DNA of 64,000 nt from Mesorhabditis belari (lineage: Eukaryota; Nematoda; Chromadorea; Rhabditida; Rhabditidae): assembly GCA_958450365.1 (NCBI GenBank), contig CAUEEP010000898.1:826001-890000 (forward strand), given 5' to 3'. The notes under the pieces are model-generated. The model made no database searches. It saw nothing but the letters and a program-made list of their open reading frames with translations, and was not told the origin of the DNA. Position 1 is the first letter of the stretch, and each line of letters starts with the position of its first letter. Shown here in pieces: positions 1-10,938 of this stretch. The position numbers were made by a program, and so were the translations under genes.

Positions 1-658
1 GTTTCTCAAATTGAAAATACTTTTTTCCTTTTGAAGATGAAGAAGAAAATACTTTTCCTACATCCAGTAAACCAAAAGAACATGAGTAAACGTGGTTCTG
101 GTAATTTTAGGTCACCAGATTTACTGAAGGCATGACTTTTCAATTCAAAAACTAATTGAAAAAGCCGCTTGAGTAAGATTTACCTGTAAGATGGATTGTA
201 CTAACAATAAGCTTTCTTCTATAGTGTTTTTCTGAATTTGATAGTTGCAAGTGTGAATTTCTTTAACAGAGGAGCTCTTAAAAATGTTTTAATCAACGTT
301 GAAAGCTTGCTCGTATATTTAAACGTAAAAGTATACCTAGCTGAGACTCTAGCTATTAGTTATCTTCGATAGACCCTCTTGTTGCCTTTTATGGTGTTCC
401 TCTTACGAAAAGTTATAGAAACTTACCTTTCGGAACAGCGTAACAACCAAATTAATTTCAACTTAACTTATCATAAAAAATAAAACATATTCTTAAAGTT
501 GAAAAGCGAAAAAAATACAAAAACGGCAATCAATTTGCATTTATGGCAGAGATTTCCTACTTAGAGTACAGGATTTTATCCAGGCTTTAGTGCGCTACCT
601 AAATTTTTGTTTTGGAAAAAGTCACAACATAGCTTTATCGTCTAAAAATCTTCTTTAG

Positions 659-1702
659 GCCTCTTGCTATTTATGCAAAAAGTTATGATGAAAGTACGTT
701 GCAGATTTTTGATGGAGATCTTGACAATGGATTGCCTATGAAAATAGAGTAAAGTTTTTGAAGAGGAAAAGGGTTGATTTGTTTTTTAGAACCACGATGA
801 TCATCACACAAAACAAACTCTCGATTCGCATCACAAAAGGAGATCCGTTTGCTACTCGAACTCTTCTTTATGTTAGTGATTCATTTGTGGACCAAAGTAC
901 TTTTGAAACACACTAACATTCACCTGAAATTTTAAATAGATCACTGGTTTTGTGGTGGATTTTCACAAGGGTCACTAAATGTGACTTCTCCTGGTTGTTT
1001 ACTGGTTTACGAAGAAGATGAAATTGATGCAATCACAGTAAGATGAAGCGAAAAAGAATATTTTCACCATACAATAGGTGGCCCGTCAATCTCTGCCAAT
1101 TTATAGAGGAATCTCAATTCAACCAGATGATCTCATTCCAAGGTATCATTTCATTTCAAGAAAATATCATTGCCTTTTTTAGCACACCTGATTTTCCTCT
1201 TCGTTTAATGACTTTAAATGCAAAAGCTTCATTCACCTTTAAAATTCCCGAGAATTTTGCCTATGGCGGTTCATTCTCTTCAATGAGTGGATTTGGTAAA
1301 CAAGTTTGCAATGGCTTTAAGTGAATTGTCTCTAGAATTTATTTCAATCACTGAACAACCTTCTCTTGTTGTTTCACCGGACTACTTCGATCCAACACAA
1401 AAAGCTTTTGATTGGCGTTTTGAAGTGTTCTGTGTAAGAGTTGAACGTAGTTAAAACTGGATCAAAGAATTTAGGATTTTAACTCTTTTAATGGAAAGTT
1501 TACTTTGATGAAACCATTAGGACAAGGAGCGAGTTTGTGCCGGTCAGATCAAGTTTGGTGAGTCGAAAAGAACAACACACCCTTCAAGTAAATGGAATCT
1601 AGTTGGGGTCCAAACGATGGAATGGCTACAGGCAACTTTGAATGTGATTCAGCTTTGAGTTACAATGCTTCAATGGATGGGACAGCTCTCATTTTGCAGT
1701 AA
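659..1702 (+). CDS. Unrecognised nematode protein, 5' end unresolved
   Basis: Eight exons can be joined in one frame: 659-748, 790-896, 940-1037, 1078-1142, 1183-1295, 1336-1433, 1475-1557 and 1603-1702 (TAA stop). All seven introns are 40-45 nt with GT donors and TAG acceptors, and every junction restores the frame, which is strong evidence of a real gene. The product has short motifs such as LQIFDGDLDNG, HWFCGGFSQGS and CRSDQVCWGPNDG, with several cysteines, which suggests an extracellular fold. A CUB-like nematode family is possible but I do not recognise it. An upstream exon ending near 563 (donor GTACAG, in phase) is plausible; the true start and any signal peptide lie further 5' and were not resolved. 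Confidence 0.6.
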
Positions 1703-2562
1703 TCACATATTTAATCTGTAAATGATTCAAGTTTCTAATCAGAATGCTGACGGTACCAGTCAGATCGACAACAAGCCAGACGATTGGGAGTGGAATTTGA
1801 ATAAAAATCTTTTGATAATTTATTTGGTCAAATATGCATTTTAAAGCCTATGCTTTACATAAATGTCTTAAAAGCTAAACAGCTTAAAATTGTGCATATT
1901 GTATAGTGAGAGCACTGAGTAGCAATGCTAAAGGATTTTTTCGATTTCTTCTTTCGGCTGTTAACACAGAGAGTTGTCATACTATTAGAAAAAATACGGT
2001 AAGCTAAAAAATGAGAACTAGAGGCACGGCCAGTGGTGGAAATGACCAGCTGTGGCTGACCTCTACCACTCCCCATTCTTTTCGAGGAACGTCTCTCACT
2101 CACTCTTTTCCCTTCTTTTTCTCAACATCCAATAGTTTACAACGGATCTTGCTTTCCATTCCTTTCTCCGCCACTCAATTTTTCTTTACGCTTACTTATT
2201 TAAATGTCAACTTCATGTCTAATTGCACTTATCGCGAATTATAGCGAGAAGCAAACCACTTTTTTTAAAGTTAACCTAAAACCAATCTACTTTTGAAGCA
2301 AATGTTGCAATTTTTTCCTTTCTGTTTTAATGACTTAAATAGTGCCTTGTCGACTTGTTATCTGATCAAAATTCTAGATTAGATTGGATTAGATTGAATT
2401 CAATCCGATAAAGGCTTTTATCGGATCATCATCCGAGACAATCTGATCCGATGTAATCCGGACTCAATCCATCGGATAGCAAGTCTATTGCCTTGCCTTG
2501 TTACAGAGTTGTTGTTGTTGTTGTTTTGAAATTTAATCAAAGCAGTTTTTCAAAGAACCGAG
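1703..2562. other. Intergenic spacer with an ATCCGAT-type repeat patch
   Basis: I see no convincing gene here. Positions about 2375-2487 hold repeated short words related to ATCCGAT and GATTAGATTG on both strands, including the palindrome CCGATAAAGGCTTTTATCGG near 2405-2424. A (TTG)n run at about 2510-2524 lies just upstream of the next gene. Confidence 0.4.
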
Positions 2563-5500
2563 ATGGATGATCAAGAAGATCTCGAGGGAAAGTTACTGGA
2601 TGAACCATCAACATCATCAGAATTGAGTGACACGGAAGATCCGTTGATGAAAGATGAAGGAATGCAGACAAAAACTCCTTCAAGACCATCAACACCAATC
2701 GACCAGATTAGGGGGATTCCTCGAATCAAACCCATTCACAACCAAATTCCTCTACCCATATCAATGCAGGGTACGAAACGATTACAATTATATTCATCAA
2801 AAGAAACATTTAGAAACGTCCAAAGTTGACAAGCGTTTTTATCTTTTGAGTATTCCAATCACTCTATTCTTTGCGATATCTTTTCAATACGGGTATACGA
2901 ACTATTATTTGATGCCTAAAATGGAGAGAACTCTGATACAACAAACAAATACAATCGACTTGCAAAAAGTAAGCAGTGCATATCGTAAAAAAAAGCAAAC
3001 GTTTTAAATTTTAGGCACTGTGGCGTCCTCTATCCAAATCAGATCTCTTCTCATTGCAGAAACCTCAACCAAATTCTCCAAAATTCGGCTTTGGCTGGGT
3101 AGAAAAATCAACAAAAACGGTTTCAAAAATGAAAATTTTGTTGTAAAGAGTGGATTTTAGATCTTTTCAAACGTTGAAGATATCGAATCGTTTTCTTGGG
3201 AGATTTCCGATGGTTTAACCTTTGGTAATCAAAATTTCCGAAATGGAACTGCCACTGGTTCATTTCGATGGCTGAATTCGAAAAATGTAAGTAAAAAAGC
3301 CTCAGGAAACAGTTTTATCCACACAATAAATCGGTTGGACTAACGAGAAACATCATGGGCGAAGTCGAACTCGGACCTGGTGACTCGCAAGCGAGAGACC
3401 TATCCACTAGGCCATGCATGCACAAGAGGAGTAGGATGATATTTCAGACATGGACTACGCGGTTCGCTTTGAAAACCGATGAATACGAGGAAAAAAAACA
3501 ATTTGGAGTCTTTTTCTACTTTCAGGTGTTTAAGAATAAAAAAAGAAAGGTATTTGAAAATATTTTAGGGAAATGGAGACGAAAAAATCGTTTCTATTAA
3601 CAAGACTTTGCTGAAAGGAAACTCACAACAAATGGGCAATTTTTCGCTCTCTCTCGATCTATGGGGCGATGAGGCATTTTTAATCTTTTCTTTTAAAAGA
3701 AACTTTAAATTTAGATTAATTTTTCAACTTTTCATTTAAATGAGCTCAATCTTACTACGATCAAAAATGTACTTTTGGAAAACTCTACAATTGAAACGTC
3801 GAAAAATTCAAAGGTAACTAAATAAGATTATGAAGGCTTTCCTATGTAACATCTAGATTATATGATGTGGATAAAAGCTAAATTTGAATTTACAGATTAC
3901 TGTTTTCTACACGGATATTCCTGCACAAATTGACTGGGAATTCTCTTTTCAAACTGAAAAAGAAAAGCCGTACATTGGAGAGCAATTCTTTTTGGAGATG
4001 AATACACGCATATCGGAATTCAACAAGAAATTTGAAGAAAGATTTGCACTGAAAGAAAAGGCATTAAACAGATTTTGATTGTGATATGGTAAATTTCTAG
4101 AATTTACCCGAATTTTACGCGAAACTGGGTGTTTCATCGCTATCGAATTTGCTGATGGGAAGAATTTATCTTGAAGATTCACCAATTATTCATGGCAAGT
4201 ACAATAAAGAAGTGAGATACAAAAAAGACGAATATAATCACGTTTCTAAATTTTAGTTTACTTATGGTACTCTGAACACTATTCTTCCGTGGGCATCAAA
4301 GGATTTGAAAGAGACAACTTTGGAGGATCTCATTCCAACAATTCTTGTGCTCAAGCATTTTGATTCAAGCTTGGCTCTAAAGGCAAACTCTCAATAAAGG
4401 AAAATGTAGAAACTAAGAATTTCAGTATCTCGAATCGTGGCTGAATATTGCAAATGAACACCTCCAAATTCTGCCCAAAATCACTGACAAGCCTATAGAA
4501 TTGAATGACAACATTTACCCACAAATATTTTTTGCTTTAGATCAACTGTTCGACTCCCAGGTATAAAACTTTGAAATTTTTTGAAACTTCAATCCCTTTT
4601 AGTTTTTGGAAAAGTACTCGGATCAACTTTTAAATCTCTATCCTCGACTAGAAAAGTATGCAAATACAATCCATGAGGAGATGAAGACTGATCAAAATGG
4701 ACTTTTTTCTTGGCCACAAAACGTGAACTTCTCAATTTTTGGTGCGCATGCTAGAAAAGAGGTAAATGAAATGGAAATTATTTTATCATCTGGCCGATTT
4801 AGGGAGCACATATTGACGCACAAGTTTGGCTATATTACACAGGAAAAACAATGCAGAAATTATCAACTCTCTTTGGTTCAAATCAAGAAAAATATCACTG
4901 GAAGAGCATGCTTGACGAAGTTTCTAAGCAGTGGCATCGTTTCAAACATGGAGGACGGTTCTGTGATGTTGAGGTAGCTTTCCAGTCCTGTAAAATATAT
5001 TCATTTTTATAGTTTGTCAAGCCAAACACGGATTTAAAGACGGCATCTACCGAGAAGTTTTATAATTGCAAGGTTGAGTTTACACTACTGAAGTTGAGTA
5101 TTGCTTTTTAGACCGGAAAAGCCGTTCTACCAATATTACTGGGGTTGAATGAGACGAGTCACGAAGAATTTGACAAAATTCTCTTGGAGCTACTTGATGC
5201 GGTTTGTTTCTACCAATACAAGAATTAGCTTTCATTTCAGAAATGGTTAACTAGTGTTGGAATCAGAGAAAAAGAGTCGATAGGCCAAGTAAATATCCTC
5301 TTCAATTATTGGGTTCTTCAATCGGCTTTCAATCACATTCATGAAAGTGGACCTCACCAGGTCAATTTCAATTTAAGACAAACTAGACTTATAAGGGCAT
5401 GGTCTCAGCTCAAAATTTAGAAGTTCTTGGTTAAGGGAGGATTCGAACCCAAGTCAAAAAGACTCCGTAGACTAGCACACTACTCAACTTTGAACTGAGA

Positions 5501-5819
5501 TCATTCCCTTCTTAACATGTAAGCAGTTTTTATCAAAGGCGTAGGAACAACTAAAACTTTCGTTACTTACACCTCGTCAATCCCCAAATTTTCAGAGTGA
5601 TGCTCATCAATTATATGGAAATCTGCGATCCACCATCATTTCAGCTCTTGCCAATCTGTTTACGGTAAACGAAGCATAAATGAACCCAAACCAACAAGAA
5701 TTGTTCAGTCAAACGGCCTTCTTTTTGACTCATTTGATCCATTAACTTCAATGGGTGTTCCTCCAAGAAATCCCACTTCCACTTCAATTCTGCTTTTGAT
5801 TTTGGCCGAAAAGTATTAA
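2563..5819 (+). CDS. Divergent GH63 (glucosidase I-like) type II membrane protein, likely catalytically inactive
   Basis: The joined product is about 700 residues, a little short for eukaryotic mannosyl-oligosaccharide glucosidase (GH63), which trims the first glucose of N-glycans in the ER. There is an acidic, Ser/Thr-rich cytosolic N-terminus and one membrane segment (FYLLSIPITLFFAISFQYG, residues about 80-98). GH63-like blocks follow in order: ISDGLTFGNQ, SSLSNLLMGRIY, SWLNIANEH, YPRLEKYANTI, GAHIDAQVWLYYTGK, then a C-terminus ending in ILLLILAEKY. The family signatures around the catalytic acids (FLWDEGFH, and the YWRGPxW/WEQY regions) are absent: the matching segments read LPWASKD, GQVNILFNYW and LLFDSFDPL. 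Three introns (3674-3714, 4061-4100, 4383-4425) need GC donors. The AATAAA at 5877 is a likely poly(A) signal. The start is the first ATG of an open exon. GH63 membership is inferred from block order; loss of activity is inferred from the missing residues. Confidence 0.75.
3350..3425 (-). repeat. Degenerate tRNA-like sequence in an intron
   Basis: The minus strand reads GGCCTAGTGGATAGG (box A-like) followed by GAGTTCGACTTC (box B-like). T-stem and acceptor pairing are poor, so it is at most a tRNA pseudogene or SINE remnant. It lies in the longest 5' intron of the GH63-like gene. Confidence 0.3.
5393..5510 (-). repeat. tRNA-derived element flanked by inverted repeats
   Basis: A 118-bp intronic sequence has ends forming an inverted repeat of about 22 bp: AAGGGCATGGTCTCAGCTCA on the left and, read from the other strand, AAGGGAATGATCTCAGTTCA on the right (about 19 of 22 matching). 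Between them, on the minus strand, is a tRNA-like stretch with a consensus box B (GGGTTCGAATCC) and a box A-like GAGTAGTGTGCTAG. A SINE or tRNA pseudogene normally lacks such terminal repeats. Confidence 0.45.
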
Positions 5820-5965
5820 AACATATTGAGCGTCAACAAATCACCAACAATTTATTTAAAGCCTATTGAAGTGAGAAATAAATTTTGAAAGAACGAAATG
5901 CACCAAAATGAATTTGTTCACAAACGCTTGGCTCCTACAAAAAAACAAAACAAATGGCAGGAAAT

Positions 5966-8900
5966 TCAAGACAGTGCGGTCTTTTGAAAAAGTTCGTTCT
6001 CGTTGACTTGATTTTGTCTGATGAATCGTCGTTTAATCTGAAAAAAATATGTTTAATTTATACCTTAAAATGCTTTTGTTACCTTGTCATAAAGTGCAAA
6101 CTTCCAGCCAACGAGAACAATGATAAAGATGAGGAAAACAGATAGAGCCGATGAAAGTGAAACCCACACTAGAGAACTGTCAAGGCTTACGTGGAGGACT
6201 TCAACTACCTGAAAGAAAAATAAATGAACAGTTTTGACCGCCATGTGAACAATTATTCGTGTGAGTAAATGCATTTTTTAAAATTTAAACAGTATTAACC
6301 GGATAATGCATATCCTGAGAGAGTCTAGCCACTCCCAATGAATTCATCGCTTCTGCAATTGCCGAATGATTTGTGTTGAGACCGGATGGTTCTTCAAAGA
6401 CAATGAAATGAACAGAAAGAGCTTCTCCTTCTCTTCCCATATCTCGCAACTAAAATTCGCCTTTTTTGTATTTACGAATAAATGGCAAACATCAACATCG
6501 AGTTCTTGCTCATCAGCGCTTCTCTTCTTCTTTTCACTGCCTGAAACACTTTCTCTTACTGCGTTCACGAGATCATTTTGTATAGAGGATCGAAATTCGG
6601 GATCAGAGATATTCACAGAATCCGGAACAAAAAGTCGCATCACCAAAGCATCATTTATTGATCTGAAACACACTAAAAAGAATATAAGCTTGTGTTTACC
6701 TGGTGAATCGCCTTTTTCGCTCAACAATCCCTTCAGGTTTGGGAAATGGAGCTTGTCCAGGAGCAACAGTAAACATTGGTGTCTCAGACGTGTAGAGATC
6801 GATTGCATTTATTGTTGCAGAGAATTCAAAGAGACCCGGACTGGCTAAAAGGATTCAAATATCATTTATCTTTGTTTAAACAATAGTTTTGAAAGTTTGG
6901 TATTAGAAACAATGAACAAAAAGACTATGATCGAAGTGAATGCTCAAAACAGCAATGAACTAAAAACACTGACACTGAGATTGTTCTTCATTTTGGTATC
7001 CATTTTGTGAGAACTGAGCAAACTGTCCAATGACAAAACCATCGGTTGTCGCTGAAGTATTAAAGTTTGAAAAGTTAAAGATAGTTTAGAAGCACTTTGT
7101 GCAAAAACATCTGGAATAGATCGAGGTTCATTTCTCGTACTCACATCTGATTGCTTTTTACCTAAATCGAGAAGTTTGTTCTGCGTAACAGAGGCACGGC
7201 AAACCTCCCGCACACCAAGCCATGCTTTTAAACAGAAAATCAAAAATCGAACTAGCAAATCGAATATGTACAGAGAACAGAATAAGTGACTAGCAATGAA
7301 TAGTGATATGTTAGCAAGAGTTCTTTTCTAATTTCGTTATTTCCATCATGGATGGTTTGTTTTCTCCTTTTTTCCTTTTGCTTTGCCTAGCGCACGAGTC
7401 GTTTTATGCTTTCTACTTGATATTGTTGATGTTGAAATCCTCAGCAAAGGTGCCGGCAAAGGAAAATCACTCAGATCATTAGGAATTGTTTGTTTAGGAT
7501 AAAATGGTGGAGGTAAAGGGAATTTTTGTTCACCGATAAATCTAGGCTCGAGCCAATTTGTTTCGAGTGTTTCCATCATCACGCGAGTAGTTCTGGTTGA
7601 TGCTGTGCTTATTTTCGTTGTTTTGAACGTCTGGTTGTCTTGGATTTGCCGCTTATTTCCAAGGTATGTGGAGTTGGAAATAAATCTCTAGGGAAGCGTC
7701 TCAGCTTTTGGGAATTCAGCTTCCATTGTTGATTGGTTCATTTGGCTAGGAGTTGGAAAATTTTCAAGGATTCCATCACCGAGATTCTCTGGAATGGGAA
7801 AATCCGTTGGCGCGGTTGGAGCAGAATAGGAGCGAACATCAATAGTGGCCGGTGTTGGGAAATCAGTTGCAATGGTCGCATCAAGCTCACTTTTGTTAGT
7901 AATCAAGGCTTTAGGTGTGGGGAATGTGTCAGTGATAAGTTCATTCTCTTTCCATTCACTCGATCCACTCGATGAGGTGACGGGGGGAAGTGGGGTGCTG
8001 TCTCTAACCACAGTCACACTCACATCACCATCACCAAGAGGACCAAGAGAAGAGGGAAAAGGAAAAGACTCGGACACGGCAATCCATTCAATGTCAGTGG
8101 TGCTGATCGGGGAGAACGAAGAAGTGCTCAATGTTGATGAACTCAAGTTGTGAGGGGAGAATGAACCTTCATTCCTTGGGGTTTCCGACACCACAGTTGT
8201 CTCTTCGCCTGGTCCTACCATTGGTATGCCTAAAATTTTAAGTGGTAAAGACAAGAATTATTTACCAGGTTGTGTTGTTAGATGAGTGTTATGCTCTTCT
8301 CCATTTGGGTCTAAAAAGATAATTCAAAATGTCTACGATCAAGATTCAACCTGTTTTTGGAGTCAAGTCGGTCCACATTACACTGGGCGATTCGTTTTCA
8401 CCGATTTCAGTAGCTGTGGTTTGTTTGGAAGTAGTAATTGAATCAAACGGATCATTTAAAGGAGAGGGTTGGGTTGAGAGTGATGAGGATGTGGTGTCTT
8501 GTTCAGTGGTTGTTTCTTCAACTTCTGTTACTCCTTGAACGGATTGCTCAGTGGCTTTTGTTATAAATTCTCCATTTGCAGGGATTACTGTAGTTAGAGC
8601 TTGGGGTTCTTCAGCTTGTTTTGTCCCAGTATCTGACTCTTCATTGTTTGCCCCGGTATTGCTGCTCTCATTTTGAACGGGGCCAAGACTATCATAATTG
8701 TCTTTTGGCATAACAAATGGGGGCACAATTGATGGTAGCACTGCCCTCTAAACATTTTAACTTTTCGAATTTAATGGACTAATTTACCTCTTCAACAGCC
8801 AATACTTTAACAGTGATATTTCCCGTGTCCAATATCATACGTGGAATTCCACCAGCCACCGTCAGATTATGCACAGCAGCTGTGAGCCCAACCTATAAAC

Positions 8901-10307
8901 ATTTACCTAGTTTTTTTTCACTTTCAAAAACCTTTGTAAGATTGCCCATCATGTCAATGTGACTTCGATTGCTGTTTGCTCTAATCACATTGCCTTCGAG
9001 ATTCAATTGGAGATGCATCGAGGTGACATTCACTCTTTCAGCAATGGTAGAATCACTTCCCACACTCATCACTCCTTTACCTCGATCAACTTCCAATCTA
9101 ACAATCTTTTCTCATTAGCTCTTTTGTTATCATTTTACTTTGAATATTGTCCAACTGAAATTCCAACATCAGTGCTATTTGGTGAGAGAGTGGCGACCGT
9201 TCTATCATCTTTACAATTAACAAGTAGTTGGCTAAAAATGAAGAATAAAGAATTGATCTCTCAAATTTACTTTTCAGTCATTGACACTTCAAAAGGAGAA
9301 TTTGTTGTGTCTAGAGATATATTTCTTTTGTTAGTGAAAATCATCATATGTTTGTAGCTTCGATCAATTTGAATCACCGATGGTCCATATTCAATTTGGA
9401 CCTAAATTTCGTTCAAGGAAAAGATGATAAAAGATTCTAAACCTCTGCCGAGTTCAAGATGATTTTCACTTCAAAAACATTTGATTCAGCTAAAATATAA
9501 GTATTCTTTATAAGCTTTCGCACAAACCTATGATCAATAGCTTTCTCATATTATCATTTTTATCAACAGCTGAAAGTACATTGATTTTCTTTTCCACATT
9601 TTCCTTTCGAGTCTTTCCATTTATCAAAGCCAAAGCACCTTAATTAGGATCTTTCATTTGTAACAGTTTTGATAAACACACCATCCAAAGCTTGAACTCC
9701 CATATTCGAATCATTGACTCGAAGCGATACCGATCCTTCCAATTTCTCATTGAAACTTGTTTGTCCATCTTGTGTTCGATTTGTTACCATTGAGAACTAG
9801 AAATGAAAATAATTATGATTAGTACTCGATTTTATTTGATAAACCTGTGTTTTATTGGCTTGTTTATGGATGATGGCTGATTGGATGTGGAAAATATCCT
9901 CAACATTAAGAGCCGTGTAATTCACATAAGTGTCAAAATTGTCAAAGAGCAATTCTGAGGAATTCGACCATATCGAAGCGTTTAAAAATCTGAAAAAAAA
10001 ATTGTTTTGGCTAATTCTAAAGCTTTTACGTTTCTTTGAGATCGATTCGCGATTCTGCGGAAACAACTCGGACAGCGCTTGTCACAGAAACATTTGAGTT
10101 CAGTGAGTGAACCTGAATTTTGTTATGCTCACGATTAAACAGGCTAGTCTGTTAGTATTTATATTGAAGTTATGGTCTAACTCTAACCTGAACATGTGTC
10201 GATGGAATCGCTTGTCTTTTCCATCGAATCTGTCTTGCATCACTTGTGTGAAAACACCAGATAACAATCAGAAAATAAATTATTTTTGTTTGAGATTCGA
10301 GATCCAT
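5966..10307 (-). CDS. Large type I membrane glycoprotein with FPxP repeats and SEA-like module
   Basis: The model has about 22 exons and about 1,100 residues. It starts with a signal peptide (IIYFLIVIWCFHTSDA) and a basic cleavage-like site RWKRQ. About 350 residues of N-glycosylation-rich, beta-like sequence follow (for example RVNVTSMHLQLNLEGN). Next is a long Ser/Thr/Pro-rich region with about ten F-P-x-P units (TFPTPKAL, DFPTPATI, DFPIPENL, NFPTPSQM, LFPTPHTL, KFPLPPPF, DFPLPAPL, PFPKPEGI). A dibasic run VERKRRFTR and a SEA-like stretch around ALVMRLFVPDSVNISDPEF with KKKRS come next, then one TM helix (VSLSSALSVFLIFIIVLVGW) and a basic tail of about 30 residues. An in-frame TAG at 7688-7690 interrupts the FPxP region (see findings). 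Intron 7603-7649 uses a GC donor. I do not recognise an orthologue. Its 3' end faces the GH63-like gene with 146 bp between stop codons. Confidence 0.7.
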
Positions 10308-10394
10308 TCTGCCAAGCTCAACCAAATTGAAATATTAGCATTGCTGATACCAGCTAAATATTATCGATTGTAATAGTAGTTTATTCAAAAAGTA

Positions 10395-10938
10395 TTAGAT
10401 GAATAAGTCTTTTCGTTCCTTTTCGTACTTCCGTTTGGAACCAACAAATGCACCAATTGAACCACGGTTTGTTTTATAGGAAAGGTCAATTATTTTTCTA
10501 CAAAATAACATTAAAACGGATTTAAAATGTCTGATATCTGCATTTTTTTGGGAGCGTGAAGTCGAGTAGTCAAAAAGAGCCAGGCTTAATGATGCGATGG
10601 CACTTTAGCTAAGGAAACCTATCTTGGTGTCAATAAATAAAAGATAGACCACAAGAAGTTAGGTATCTAACCAAATTTTTAGAGTAATTGATTCAGCCAA
10701 TTTCTTCGTAGAGGTTTTTATATGCCTTTATGAAAAACAAGTTTTTTCGCTCCCGAATTTGCATGAAAGGGAACCCAAATTGACTTAAAAAGATGGAAAC
10801 TTGAACAATAAACACTTTATATTTACAGCAAACCATAGGTTTGGTGAATTTGGTGAATGTTAATTAATGTTAATTGGTGAATTTGTTATTTTTCAACGGA
10901 AATACGAAAACGAACGACAAGACTAATTCACCAATTTA
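10395..10938. mobile_element. Mariner-type MITE, copy A
   Basis: The ends are related inverted repeats: AAGTCTTTTCGTTCC near 10405 and, inverted, CGAACGACAAGACT near 10913. The interior shares long stretches with the copies at 32633, 35633, 39919, 60892 and 61585 (for example AGCTAAGGAAACCTATCTTG). There is no transposase frame. A small GGTGAATTT/AATGTTAATT duplication lies at about 10845-10880. Confidence 0.7.

Noticed and set aside
2563..4430. Apparent frameshifts suggesting the GH63-like gene is a pseudogene
   Set aside because: Each break disappears when a 40-43 nt GC-AG intron is removed, and the family-like sequence continues in frame.
6366..6848. 160-codon plus-strand open frame
   Set aside because: It lies antisense to well-supported exons of the FPxP membrane protein and has no splice or motif support.
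7733..8538. Plus-strand open frames of 70-100 codons
   Set aside because: They are shadows of the long minus-strand Ser/Thr/Pro-rich exons.
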